Origin: Tritrichomonas musculus
Taxonomy: Eukaryota > Parabasalia > Tritrichomonadida > Tritrichomonadidae
DNA: 25,202 nucleotides
Direction: 5' to 3'
NCBI GenBank assembly: GCA_039105265.1
Contig: JAPFFF010000353.1
Span: 1 to 25,202 of the forward strand
Shown here: one piece after another, positions 1-13,428 of the stretch
Numbering within the stretch: position 1 is the stretch's first letter
Layout: the number at the start of each line of letters is the position of its first letter
Made by a program: the position numbers and the translations under genes
The notes under the pieces: model-generated
Databases searched by the model: none
Told to the model about the DNA's origin: nothing
What the model saw: only the letters and a program-made list of their open reading frames with translations

Positions 1-720
1 ATGCAACGAGAACTGCAGTTGAATCATCAGATGCAACGAGAACTGCAGTTGAATCATCAGATGCAACGAGAACTGCAGTTGAATCATCAGATGCAACGAG
101 AACTGCAGTTGAATCATCAGATGCAACGAGAACTGCAGTTTAATAATAAGATGAAACAAGAACTGCAGTTGAATCATCAGATGCAACGAGAACTGCAGTT
201 GAATCATCAGATGCAACGAGAACTGCAGTTGAATCATCAGATTCAACGAGAACTGCAGTTGAATCATCAGATTCAACGAGAACTGCAGTTGAATCATCAG
301 ATGCAACGAGAACTGCAGTTGAATCATCAGATGCAACGAGAACTACAGTTGAATCATCAGATTCAACGAGAACTGCAGTTGAACCATCAGATTCAACGAG
401 AACTGCAGTTGAATCATCAGATTCAACGAGAACTGCAGTTGAATCATCAGATGCAACGAGAACTGCAGTTGAATCATCAGATTCAACGAGAACTGCAGTT
501 TAATCATAAGATTCAACGAGAACTGAAGTTTAATAATAAGATGAAACAAGAACTGCAGTTGAATCATCAGATGCAACGAGAACTGCAGTTGAATCATCAG
601 ATGCAACGAGAACTGCAGTTGAATCATCAGATGCAACGAGAACTGCAGTTTAATAATAAGATGAAACAAGAACTGCAGTTGAATCATCAGATGCAACGAG
701 AACTGTAGTTTAATAATAAG
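1..720 (+). repeat. Partial higher-order repeat copy at window edge
   Basis: This is the end of a higher-order block whose start lies outside the window. Its last 240 bp hold the diagnostic unit order seen at the end of the next three blocks: a TTTAATCATAAG unit at 481, a CTGAAG-bearing unit at 511, then canonical units, then the CTGTAG unit at 691-720. The same markers recur at 2,791/2,821, 5,431/5,461 and 7,801/7,831. Confidence 0.8.
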
Positions 721-3030
721 ATGAAACAAGAACTGCAGTTGAATCATCAGATTCAACGAGAACTGCAGTTGAATCATCAGATTCAACGAGAACTGCAGTT
801 GAATCATCAGATGCAACGACAACTGCAGTTGAATCATCAGATGCAACGACAACTGCAGTTGAATCATCAGATGCAACGAGAACTGCAGTTGAATCATCAG
901 ATGCAACGAGAACTGCAGTTGAATCATCAGATGCAACGAGAACTGCAGTTGAATCATCAGATGCAACGAGAACTGCAGTTTAATAATAAGATGAAACAAG
1001 AACTGCAGTTGAATCATCAGATGCAACGAGAACTGCAGTTGAATCATCAGATGCAACGAGAACTGCAGTTGAATCATCAGATGCAACGAGAACTGCAGTT
1101 GAATCATCAGATTCAACGAGAACTGCAGTTGAACCATCAGATTCAACGAGAACTGCAGTTGAATCATCAGATTCAACGAGAACTGCAGTTGAATCATCAG
1201 ATGCAACGAGAACTGCAGTTGAATCATCAGATGCAACGACAACTGCAGTTGAACCATCAGATTCAACGAGAACTGCAGTTGAATCATCAGATGCAACGAC
1301 AACTGCAGTTGAATCATCAGATGCAACGAGAACTGCAGTTGAATCATCAGATGCAACGAGAACTGCAGTTGAATCATCAGATGCAACGAGAACTGCAGTT
1401 GAATCATCAGATGCAACGAGAACTACAGTTGAATCATCAGATTCAACGAGAACTGCAGTTGAACCATCAGATTCAACGAGAACTGCAGTTGAATCATCAG
1501 ATTCAACGAGAACTACAGTTGAATCATCAGATTCAACGAGAACTGCAGTTGAATCATCAGATTCAACGAGAACTGCAGTTGAATCATCAGATTCAACGAG
1601 AACTACAGTTGAATCATCAGATTCAACGAGAACTGCAGTTGAATCATCAGATGCAACGAGAACTGCAGTTGAATCATCAGATTCAACGAGAACTGCAGTT
1701 GAATCATCAGATGCAACGACAACTGCAGTTGAATCATCAGATGCAACGACAACTGCAGTTGAATCATCAGATGCAACGACAACTGCAGTTGAATCATCAG
1801 ATGCAACGAGAACTGCAGTTGAATCATCAGATGCAACGAGAACTGCAGTTGAATCATCAGATGCAACGAGAACTGCAGTTGAATCATCAGATGCAACGAG
1901 AACTGCAGTTGAATCATCAGATGCAACGAGAACTGCAGTTGAATCATCAGATTCAACGAGAACTGCAGTTGAATCATCAGATGCAACGACAACTGCAGTT
2001 GAATCATCAGATGCAACGAGAACTGCAGTTGAATCATCAGATGCAACGAGAACTGCAGTTGAATCATCAGATGCAACGAGAACTGCAGTTGAATCATCAG
2101 ATGCAACGAGAACTGCAGTTGAATCATCAGATGCAACGAGAACTGCAGTTTAATAATAAGATGAAACAAGAACTGCAGTTGAATCATCAGATGCAACGAG
2201 AACTGCAGTTGAATCATCAGATGCAACGAGAACTGCAGTTGAATCATCAGATTCAACGAGAACTGCAGTTGAATCATCAGATTCAACGAGAACTGCAGTT
2301 GAATCATCAGATGCAACGAGAACTGCAGTTGAATCATCAGATGCAACGAGAACTACAGTTGAATCATCAGATTCAACGAGAACTGCAGTTGAACCATCAG
2401 ATTCAACGAGAACTGCAGTTGAATCATCAGATTCAACGAGAACTGCAGTTGAATCATCAGATGCAACGAGAACTGCAGTTGAATCATCAGATGCAACGAG
2501 AACTACAGTTGAATCATCAGATTCAACGAGAACTGCAGTTGAACCATCAGATTCAACGAGAACTGCAGTTGAATCATCAGATTCAACGAGAACTGCAGTT
2601 GAATCATCAGATGCAACGAGAACTGCAGTTGAATCATCAGATTCAACGAGAACTGCAGTTGAACCATCAGATTCAACGAGAACTGCAGTTGAATCATCAG
2701 ATGCAACGAGAACTGCAGTTGAATCATCAGATGCAACGAGAACTGTAGTTTAATAATAAGATGAAACAAGAACTGCAGTTGAATCATCAGATGCAACGAG
2801 AACTGCAGTTTAATCATAAGATTCAACGAGAACTGAAGTTTAATAATAAGATGAAACAAGAACTGCAGTTGAATCATCAGATGCAACGAGAACTGCAGTT
2901 GAATCATCAGATGCAACGAGAACTGCAGTTGAATCATCAGATGCAACGAGAACTGCAGTTTAATAATAAGATGAAACAAGAACTGCAGTTGAATCATCAG
3001 ATGCAACGAGAACTGTAGTTTAATAATAAG
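721..3030 (+). repeat. Higher-order repeat block A1 (77 units)
   Basis: The block is 2,310 bp, exactly 77 units, bounded by CTGTAG/TTTAATAATAAG junction units. It opens with the order MKQEL, IQREL, IQREL, MQRQL, MQRQL (frame-1 reading used only as a label). Its type-specific stretch at about 1,411-1,650 is a run of ATT-starting units with CTACAG changes at 1,411, 1,501 and 1,591. The same pattern recurs in block A2 at about 6,391-6,630. Its second half (about 1,681 onward) is shared with blocks B1 and A2. Confidence 0.85.
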
Positions 3031-5670
3031 ATGAAACAAGAACTGCAGTTGAATCATCAGATTCAACGAGAACTGCAGTTGAATCATCAGATTCAACGAG
3101 AACTGCAGTTGAATCATCAGATGCAACGACAACTGCAGTTGAATCATCAGATGCAACGACAACTGCAGTTGAATCATCAGATGCAACGAGAACTGCAGTT
3201 GAATCATCAGATGCAACGAGAACTGCAGTTGAATCATCAGATGCAACGAGAACTGCAGTTGAATCATCAGATGCAACGAGAACTGCAGTTTAATAATAAG
3301 ATGAAACAAGAACTGCAGTTGAATCATCAGATGCAACGAGAACTGCAGTTGAATCATCAGATGCAACGAGAACTGCAGTTGAATCATCAGATGCAACGAG
3401 AACTGCAGTTGAATCATCAGATTCAACGAGAACTGCAGTTTAATCATCAGATTCAACGAGAACTGCAGTTGAATCATCAGATGCAACGAGAACTTCAGTT
3501 GAATCATCAGATGCAACGAGAACTACAGTTGAATCATCAGATTCAACGAGAACTGCAGTTGAACCATCAGATTCAACGAGAACTGCAGTTGAATCATCAG
3601 ATTCAACGAGAACTGCAGTTGAATCATCAGATGCAACGAGAACTGCAGTTGAATCATCAGATGCAACGACAACTGCAGTTGAACCATCAGATTCAACGAG
3701 AACTGCAGTTGAATCATCAGATTCAACGAGAACTGCAGTTGAACCATCAGATTCAACGAGAACTGCAGTTGAATCATCAGATGCAACGAGAACTGCAGTT
3801 GAATCATCAGATGCAACGAGAACTACAGTTGAATCATCAGATTCAACGAGAACTGCAGTTGAACCATCAGATTCAACGAGAACTGCAGTTGAATCATCAG
3901 ATTCAACGAGAACTGCAGTTGAATCATCAGATGCAACGAGAACTGCAGTTGAATCATCAGATTCAACGAGAACTGCAGTTGAACCATCAGATTCAACGAG
4001 AACTGCAGTTGAATCATCAGATGCAACGAGAACTGCAGTTGAATCATCAGATGCAACGAGAACTGCAGTTGAATCATCAGATGCAACGAGAACTGCAGTT
4101 GAATCATCAGATTCAACGAGAACTGCAGTTGAACCATCAGATTCAACGAGAACTGCAGTTGAATCATCAGATGCAACGAGAACTGCAGTTGAATCATCAG
4201 ATGCAACGAGAACTGCAGTTTAATAATAAGATGCAACAAGAACTGCAGTTGAATCATCAGATGCAACGAGAACTGCAGTTGAATCATCAGATGCAACGAG
4301 AACTGCAGTTGAATCATCAGATTCAACGAGAACTGCAGTTGAATCATCAGATGAAACGAGAACTGCAGTTGAATCATCAGATTCAACGAGAACTGCAGTT
4401 GAATCATCAGATTCAACGAGAACTGCAGTTGAACCATCAGATGCAGCGAGAACTGCAGTTGAATCATCAGATTCAACGAGAACTGCAGTTGAATCATCAG
4501 ATGCAACGACAACTGCAGTTGAATCATCAGATGCAACGACAACTGCAGTTGAATCATCAGATGCAACGACAACTGCAGTTGAATCATCAGATGCAACGAG
4601 AACTGCAGTTGAATCATCAGATGCAACGAGAACTGCAGTTGAATCATCAGATGCAACGAGAACTGCAGTTGAATCATCAGATGCAACGAGAACTGCAGTT
4701 GAATCATCAGATGCAACGAGAACTGCAGTTGAATCATCAGATTCAACGAGAACTGCAGTTGAATCATCAGATGCAACGACAACTGCAGTTGAATCATCAG
4801 ATGCAACGAGAACTGCAGTTGAATCATCAGATGCAACGAGAACTGCAGTTGAATCATCAGATGCAACGAGAACTGCAGTTGAATCATCAGATGCAACGAG
4901 AACTGCAGTTGAATCATCAGATGCAACGAGAACTGCAGTTTAATAATAAGATGAAACAAGAACTGCAGTTGAATCATCAGATGCAACGAGAACTGCAGTT
5001 GAATCATCAGATGCAACGAGAACTGCAGTTGAATCATCAGATTCAACGAGAACTGCAGTTGAATCATCAGATTCAACGAGAACTGCAGTTGAATCATCAG
5101 ATGCAACGAGAACTGCAGTTGAATCATCAGATGCAACGAGAACTACAGTTGAATCATCAGATTCAACGAGAACTGCAGTTGAACCATCAGATTCAACGAG
5201 AACTGCAGTTGAATCATCAGATTCAACGAGAACTGCAGTTGAATCATCAGATGCAACGAGAACTGCAGTTGAATCATCAGATTCAACGAGAACTGCAGTT
5301 GAACCATCAGATTCAACGAGAACTGCAGTTGAATCATCAGATGCAACGAGAACTGCAGTTGAATCATCAGATGCAACGAGAACTGTAGTTTAATAATAAG
5401 ATGAAACAAGAACTTCAGTTGAATCATCAGATTCAACGAGAACTGCAGTTTAATCATAAGATTCAACGAGAACTGAAGTTTAATAATAAGATGAAACAAG
5501 AACTGCAGTTGAATCATCAGATGCAACGAGAACTGCAGTTGAATCATCAGATGCAACGAGAACTGCAGTTGAATCATCAGATGCAACGAGAACTGCAGTT
5601 TAATAATAAGATGAAACAAGAACTGCAGTTGAATCATCAGATGCAACGAGAACTGTAGTTTAATAATAAG
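3031..5670 (+). repeat. Higher-order repeat block B1 (88 units)
   Basis: The block is 2,640 bp, exactly 88 units. It opens like A1 but has a different middle, about 3,541-4,470, rich in ATT-starting units with AACCATCAG. It also has an ATGCAACAAG unit after TTTAATAATAAG at 4,231, an ATGAAACGAG unit at 4,351 and an ATGCAGCGAG unit at 4,441. The last two recur in block B2 at 9,361 and 9,451, both offset by 5,010 bp. From about 4,471 it follows the second half of the A blocks. A private CTTCAG change lies in the unit at 3,481. Confidence 0.85.
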
Positions 5671-8040
5671 ATGAAACAAGAACTGCAGTTGAATCATCAG
5701 ATTCAACGAGAACTGCAGTTGAATCATCAGATTCAACGAGAACTGCAGTTGAATCATCAGATGCAACGACAACTGCAGTTGAATCATCAGATGCAACGAG
5801 AACTGCAGTTGAATCATCAGATGCAACGAGAACTGCAGTTGAATCATCAGATGCAACGAGAACTGCAGTTGAATCATCAGATGCAACGAGAACTGCAGTT
5901 GAATCATCAGATGCAACGAGAACTGCAGTTTAATAATAAGATGAAACAAGAACTGCAGTTGAATCATCAGATGCAACGAGAACTGCAGTTGAATCATCAG
6001 ATGCAACGAGAACTGCAGTTGAATCATCAGATGCAACGAGAACTGCAGTTGAATCATCAGATTCAACGAGAACTGCAGTTGAACCATCAGATTCAACGAG
6101 AACTGCAGTTGAATCATCAGATTCAACGAGAACTGCAGTTGAATCATCAGATTCAACGAGAACTGCAGTTGAATCATCAGATGCAACGAGAACTGCCGTT
6201 TAATATTAAGATGCAACAAGAACTGCAGTTGAACCATCAGATTCAACGAGAACTGCAGTTGAATCATCAGATGCAACGACAACTACAGTTGAATCATCAG
6301 ATGCAACGAGAACTGCAGTTGAATCATCAGATGCAACGAGAACTGCAGTTGAATCATCAGATGCAACGAGAACTGCAGTTGAATCATCAGATGCAACGAG
6401 AACTACAGTTGAATCATCAGATTCAACGAGAACTGCAGTTGAACCATCAGATTCAACGAGAACTGCAGTTGAATCATCAGATTCAACGAGAACTACAGTT
6501 GAATCATCAGATTCAACGAGAACTGCAGTTGAATCATCAGATTCAACGAGAACTGCAGTTGAATCATCAGATTCAACGAGAACTACAGTTGAATCATCAG
6601 ATTCAACGAGAACTGCAGTTGAATCATCAGATGCAACGAGAACTGCAGTTGAATCATCAGATTCAACGAGAACTGCAGTTGAATCATCAGATGCAACGAC
6701 AACTGCAGTTGAATCATCAGATTCAACGACAACTGCAGTTGAATCATCAGATGCAACGACAACTGCAGTTGAATCATCAGATGCAACGAGAACTGCAGTT
6801 GAATCATCAGATGCAACGAGAACTGCAGTTGAATCATCAGATGCAACGAGAACTGCAGTTGAATCATCAGATGCAACGAGAACTGCAGTTGAATCATCAG
6901 ATGCAACGAGAACTGCAGTTGAATCATCAGATTCAACGAGAACTGCAGTTGAATCATCAGATTCAACGAGAACTGCAGTTGAATCATCAGATGCAACGAG
7001 AACTGCAGTTGAATCATCAGATGCAACGAGAACTGCAGTTGAATCATCAGATGCAACGAGAACTGCAGTTGAATCATCAGATGCAACGAGAACTGCAGTT
7101 GAATCATCAGATGCAACGAGAACTGCAGTTGAATCATCAGATGCAACGAGAACTGCAGTTTAATAATAAGATGAAACAAGAACTGCAGTTGAATCATCAG
7201 ATGCAACGAGAACTGCAGTTGAATCATCAGATGCAACGAGAACTGCAGTTGAATCATCAGATTCAACGAGAACTGCAGTTGAATCATCAGATTCAACGAG
7301 AACTGCAGTTGAATCATCAGATGCAACGAGAACTGCAGTTGAATCATCAGATGCAACGAGAACTACAGTTGAATCATCAGATTCAACGAGAACTGCAGTT
7401 GAACCATCAGATTCAACGAGAACTGCAGTTGAATCATCAGATTCAACGAGAACTGCAGTTGAATCATCAGATGCAACGAGAACTGCAGTTGAATCATCAG
7501 ATGCAACGAGAACTACAGTTGAATCATCAGATTCAACGAGAACTGCAGTTGAACCATCAGATTCAACGAGAACTGCAGTTGAATCATCAGATTCAACGAG
7601 AACTGCAGTTGAATCATCAGATGCAACGAGAACTGCAGTTGAATCATCAGATTCAACGAGAACTGCAGTTGAACCATCAGATTCAACGAGAACTGCAGTT
7701 GAATCATCAGATGCAACGAGAACTGCAGTTGAATCATCAGATGCAACGAGAACTGTAGTTTAATAATAAGATGAAACAAGAACTGCAGTTGAATCATCAG
7801 ATGCAACGAGAACTGCAGTTTAATCATAAGATTCAACGAGAACTGAAGTTTAATAATAAGATGAAACAAGAACTGCAGTTGAATCATCAGATGCAACGAG
7901 AACTGCAGTTGAATCATCAGATGCAACGAGAACTGCAGTTGAATCATCAGATGCAACGAGAACTGCAGTTTAATAATAAGATGAAACAAGAACTGCAGTT
8001 GAATCATCAGATGCAACGAGAACTGTAGTTTAATAATAAG
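5671..8040 (+). repeat. Higher-order repeat block A2 (79 units)
   Basis: The block is 2,370 bp, exactly 79 units, and follows the A1 order, including the CTACAG-marked run at about 6,391-6,630. It differs from A1 by a small insertion holding a CTGCCGTTTAATATTAAG unit at 6,181-6,210 followed by ATGCAACAAG. That variant is the only one I see in the left arm but is frequent, reverse complemented, in the right arm. Its terminal markers (7,801, 7,831, 7,741) match those of the other blocks. Confidence 0.85.
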
Positions 8041-9660
8041 ATGAAACAAGAACTGCAGTTGAATCATCAGATTCAACGAGAACTGCAGTTGAATCATCAG
8101 ATTCAACGAGAACTGCAGTTGAATCATCAGATGCAACGACAACTGCAGTTGAATCATCAGATGCAACGACAACTGCAGTTGAATCATCAGATGCAACGAG
8201 AACTGCAGTTGAATCATCAGATGCAACGAGAACTGCAGTTGAATCATCAGATGCAACGAGAACTGCAGTTGAATCATCAGATGCAACGAGAACTGCAGTT
8301 TAATAATAAGATGAAACAAGAACTGCAGTTGAATCATCAGATGAAACAAGAACTGCAGTTGAATCATCAGATGCAACGAGAACTGCAGTTGAATCATCAG
8401 ATGCAACGAGAACTGCAGTTGAATCATCAGATTCAACGAGAACTGCAGTTGAATCATCAGATTCAACGAGAACTGCAGTTGAATCATCAGATGCAACGAG
8501 AACTGCAGTTGAATCATCAGATGCAACGAGAACTACAGTTGAATCATCAGATTCAACGAGAACTGCAGTTGAACCATCAGATTCAACGAGAACTGCAGTT
8601 GAATCATCAGATTCAACGAGAACTGCAGTTGAATCATCAGATGCAACGAGAACTGCAGTTGAATCATCAGATGCAACGAGAACTGCAGTTGAACCATCAG
8701 ATTCAACGAGAACTGCAGTTGAATCATCAGATTCAACGAGAACTGCAGTTGAACCATCAGATTCAACGAGAACTGCAGTTGAATCATCAGATGCAACGAG
8801 AACTGCAGTTGAATCATCAGATGCAACGAGAACTACAGTTGAATCATCAGATTCAACGAGAACTGCAGTTGAACCATCAGATTCAACGAGAACTGCAGTT
8901 GAATCATCAGATTCAACGAGAACTGCAGTTGAATCATCAGATGCAACGAGAACTGCAGTTGAATCATCAGATTCAACGAGAACTGCAGTTGAACCATCAG
9001 ATTCAACGAGAACTGCAGTTGAATCATCAGATGCAACGAGAACTGCAGTTGAATCATCAGATGCAACGAGAACTGCAGTTGAATCATCAGATGCAACGAG
9101 AACTGCAGTTGAATCATCAGATTCAACGAGAACTGCAGTTGAACCATCAGATTCAACGAGAACTGCAGTTGAATCATCAGATGCAACGAGAACTGCAGTT
9201 GAATCATCAGATTCAACGAGAACTGCAGTTTAATAATAAGATGCAACAAGAACTGCAGTTGAATCATCAGATTCAACGAGAACTGCAGTTGAATCATCAG
9301 ATGCAACGAGAACTGCAGTTGAATCATCAGATTCAACGAGAACTGCAGTTGAATCATCAGATGAAACGAGAACTGCAGTTGAATCATCAGATTCAACGAG
9401 AACTGCAGTTGAATCATCAGATTCAACGAGAACTGCAGTTGAACCATCAGATGCAGCGAGAACTGCAGTTGAATCATCAGATGCAACGAGAACTGTAGTT
9501 TAATAATAAGATGAAACGAGAACTGCAGTTGAATCATCAGATTCAACGAGAACTGCAGTTGAATCATCAGATTCAACGAGAACTGCAGTTGAACCATCAG
9601 ATGCAGCGAGAACTGCAGTTGAATCATCAGATGCAACGAGAACTGTAGTTTAATAATAAG
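8041..9660 (+). repeat. Higher-order repeat block B2, truncated
   Basis: The block follows B1 closely with a 5,010-bp offset (8,041 to 3,031; 9,361 to 4,351; 9,451 to 4,441), then breaks off where B1 enters its shared second half. It carries an extra ATGAAACAAG unit at 8,341. The end is marked by the 150-bp duplication at 9,361-9,660. The higher-order pattern is not recognisable beyond it. Confidence 0.8.
9361..9660 (+). repeat. Perfect 150-bp tandem duplication of five units
   Basis: Positions 9,361-9,510 and 9,511-9,660 are identical by eye over all five units. The units in order are ATGAAACGAG, ATT, ATT with AACCAT, ATGCAGCGAG, and the CTGTAG/TTTAATAATAAG unit. Identity including the rare ATGAAACGAG and ATGCAGCGAG variants indicates a recent duplication of a multiple of the unit length. 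Confidence 0.9.
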
Positions 9661-11668
9661 ATGAAACAAGAACTGCAGTTGAATCATCAGATTCAACGAG
9701 AACTGCAGTTGAATCATCAGATGCAACGAGAACTGCAGTTGAATCATCAGATGCAACGAGAACTGCAGTTGAATCATCAGATGCAACGAGAACTGCAGTT
9801 GAATCATCAGATTCAACGAGAACTGCAGTTGAACCATCAGATTCAACGAGAACTGCAGTTGAATCATCAGATGCAACGAGAACTGCAGTTGAATCATCAG
9901 ATGCAACGAGAACTGCAGTTGAATCATCAGATGCAACGAGAACTGCAGTTGAATCATCAGATGCAACGAGAACTGCAGTTGAATCATCAGATGCAACGAG
10001 AACTGCAGTTGAATCATCAGATGCAACGAGAACTGCAGTTGAATCATCAGATGCAGCGAGAACTGCAGTTTAATAATAAGATGAAACAAGAACTGCAGTT
10101 GAATCATCAGATGCAACGAGAACTGCAGTTGAATCATCAGATGCAACGAGAACTGCAGTTGAATCATCAGATGCAGCGAGAACTGCAGTTTAATAATAAG
10201 ATGAAACAAGAACTGCAGTTGAATCATCAGATTCAACGAGAACTGCAGTTGAATCATCAGATGCAACGAGAACTGCAGTTGAATCATCAGATGCAACGAG
10301 AACTGCAGTTGAATCATCAGATGCAACGAGAACTGCAGTTGAATCATCAGATTCAACGAGAACTGCAGTTGAATCATCAGATGCAACGACAACTGCAGTT
10401 GAATCATAAGATTCAACGAGAACTGCAGTTGAATCATCTGATGCAACGAGAACTGCAGTTGAATCATCAGATGCAACGAGAACTGCAGTTGAATCATCAG
10501 ATTCAACGAGAACTGCAGTTTAATAATAAGATTCAACGAGAACTGCAGTTTAATAATAAGATGAAACAAGAACTGCAGTTGAATAATCAGATGCAACGAG
10601 AACTGCAGTTGAATCATCAGATTCAACGACAACTGCAGTTGAATCATCAGATGCAACGACAACTGCAGTTGAATCATCAGATGCAACGACAACTGCAGTT
10701 GAATCATCAGATTCAACGAGAACTGCAGTTTAATAATAAGATTCAACGAGAACTGCAGTTGAATCATCAGATGCAACGAGAACTGCAGTTGAATCATCAG
10801 ATGAAACAAGAACTGCAGTTGAATCATCAGATTCAACGAGAACTGCAGTTGAACCATCAGATTCAACGAGAACTGCAGTTGAATCATCAGATTCAACGAC
10901 AACTGCAGTTGAATCATCAGATGCAACGAGAACTGCAGTTGAATCATCAGATGCAACGAGAACTGCAGTTGAATCATCAGATTCAACGAGAACTGCAGTT
11001 GAATCATCAGATTCAACGAACTGCAGTTGAATCATCAGATGCAACGAGAACTGCAGTTGAATCATCAGATGAAACAAGAACTGCAGTTGAATCATCAGAT
11101 TCAACGAGAACTGCAGTTGAACCATCAGATTCAACGAGAACTGCAGTTGAATCATCAGATGCAACGAGAACTGCAGTTGAATCATCAGATGCAACGAGAA
11201 CTGCAGTTGAATCATCAGATGCAACGAGAACTGCAGTTGAATCATCAGATTCAACGAGAACTGCAGTTGAATCATCAGATTCAACGAGAACTGCAGTTGA
11301 ATCATCAGATGCAGCGAGAACTGCAGTTTAATAATAAGATGAAACAAGAACTGCAGTTGAATCATCAGATGCAACGACAACTGCAGTTGAATCATCAGAT
11401 GCAACGACAACTGCAGTTGAATCATCAGATGCAACGACAACTGCAGTTGAATCATCAGATTCAACGAGAACTGCAGTTGAATCATCAGATTCAACGAGAA
11501 CTGCAGTTGAATCATCAGATTCAACGAGAACTGCAGTTGAATCATCAGATTCAACGAGAACTGCAGTTGAATCATCAGATGCAACGACAACAGCAGTTGA
11601 ATCATCAGATGCAACGACAACTGCAGTTGAATCATCAGATGCAACGAGAACTGCAGTTGAACCATCAG
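9661..11668 (+). repeat. Left arm, irregular canonical units with one 28-bp unit
   Basis: Canonical units here have no clear higher-order period. Every unit from position 1 to 11,010 is exactly 30 bp. The unit at 11,011-11,038 is 28 bp, having CGAACT where CGAGAACT is expected, and shifts the register by two. Unusual single units include a CATCTG end at 10,411-10,440, GAATAATCAG at about 10,561-10,590, and ACAGCAG instead of CTGCAG near 11,590. Confidence 0.85.
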
Positions 11669-13428
11669 ATTAAACTACAACTGCAGTTGAATCATCAGAT
11701 TAAACTACAACTGCAATTTGAACCATCAGATTAAACTACAACTTCAGTTGAACCATCAGATTAAACTACAACTGCAATTGAACCATCAGATTAAACTACA
11801 ACTGCAATTTGAACCATCAGATTCAGCTACAACTGCAATTTGAACCATTAGATTAAACTACAATTGCAATTGAACCATCAGATTAAACTACAACTGCAGT
11901 TGAATCATCAGATTAAACTACAACTGCAGTTGAACCATTAGATTCAGCTACAACTGCAATTTGAACCATCAGATTCAGCTGCAACTGCAATTGAACCATC
12001 AGATTAAACTACAACTTCAATTGAACCATTAGATTCAGCTGCAACTGCAATTTGAACCATTAGATTAAACTACAACTGAAATTGAACCATTAGATTAAAC
12101 TACAACTGCAATTGAACTATCAGATTAAACTACAACTGCAATTGAACCATCAGATTCAGCTGCAACTGCAATTTGAACCATCAGATTAAACTACAACTGC
12201 AATTTGAATCATCAGATTAAACTACAACTGCAATTGAACCATCAGATTAAACTACAACTGCAATTGAATCATCAGATTCAGCTGCAACTGCAATTTGAAC
12301 CATCAGATTCAGCTACAACTGCAATTTGAACCATCAGATTCAGCTGCAACTGCAATTGAACCATCAGATTAAACTACAACTTCAATTGAACCATTAGATT
12401 CAGCTGCAACTGCAATTTGAACCATTAGATTAAGCTACAACTGAAATTGAACCATCAGATTAAACTACAACTGCAATTGAACATCAGATTAAACTACAAC
12501 TGCAATTGAACCATCAGATTCAACTGCAACTGCAATTTGAACCATCAGATGCAACTACAACTGCAATTTGAATCATCAGATTAAACTACAACTGCAATTT
12601 GAATCATCAGATTAAACTACAACTGCAATTTGAACCATCAGATTAAACTACAACTGCAGTTGAATCATCAGATTAAACTACAACTGCAGTTGAACCATCA
12701 GATTCAGCGAAAACTGCAATTTGAACCATCAGATTCAACTACAACTGCAGTTGAACCATCAGATTAAACTACAACTGCAATTGAACCATCAGATTAAACT
12801 ACAACTGCAGTTGAATCATCAGATTAAACTACAACTGCAGTTGAATCATCAGATTAAACTACAACTGCAGTTGAACCATCAGATTCAGCTACAACTGCAA
12901 TTTGAACCATCAGATTCAACTGCAACTGCAATTGAACCATCAGATTAAACTACAACTGCAATTGAACCATCAGATTCAGCTGCAACTGCAATTTGAACCA
13001 TTAGATTAAGCTACAACTGCAATTGAACCATTAGATTAAACTACAACTGCAATTGAACCATCAGATTAAACTACAACTGCAATTGAACCATCAGATTAAA
13101 CTACAACTGCAGTTGAACCATCAGATTCAACTACAACTGCAATTGAACCATCAGATTCAGCTGCAACTGCAATTTGAACCATTAGATTAAACTACAACTG
13201 CAATTTGAACCATCAGATGCAACTACAACTGCAATTGAACCATTAGATTCAGCTGCAACTGCAATTTGAACCATTAGATTAAACTACAACTGCAATTGAA
13301 CCATCAGATTAAACTACAACTGCAATTGAACCATCAGATTCAGCTGCAACTGCAATTGAACCATCAGATTAAACTACAACTGCAATTTGAACCATCAGAT
13401 TAAACTACAACTGCAGTTGAATCATCAG
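11669..13428 (+). repeat. Divergent repeat island with mixed 30- and 31-bp units
   Basis: A different unit family occupies this stretch: GATTAAACTACAACTGCAA or GATTCAGCTGCAACTGCAA followed by TTGAACCATCA (30 bp) or TTTGAACCATCA (31 bp). CCATTA replaces CCATCA in many units, and one unit near 12,480 has lost a C. The one-base length difference changes the reading frame at many places, and GATTAA gives a stop in another frame, so nothing here can be a long coding sequence. Canonical units resume abruptly at 13,429. No counterpart is visible in the right arm within the window. Confidence 0.92.
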
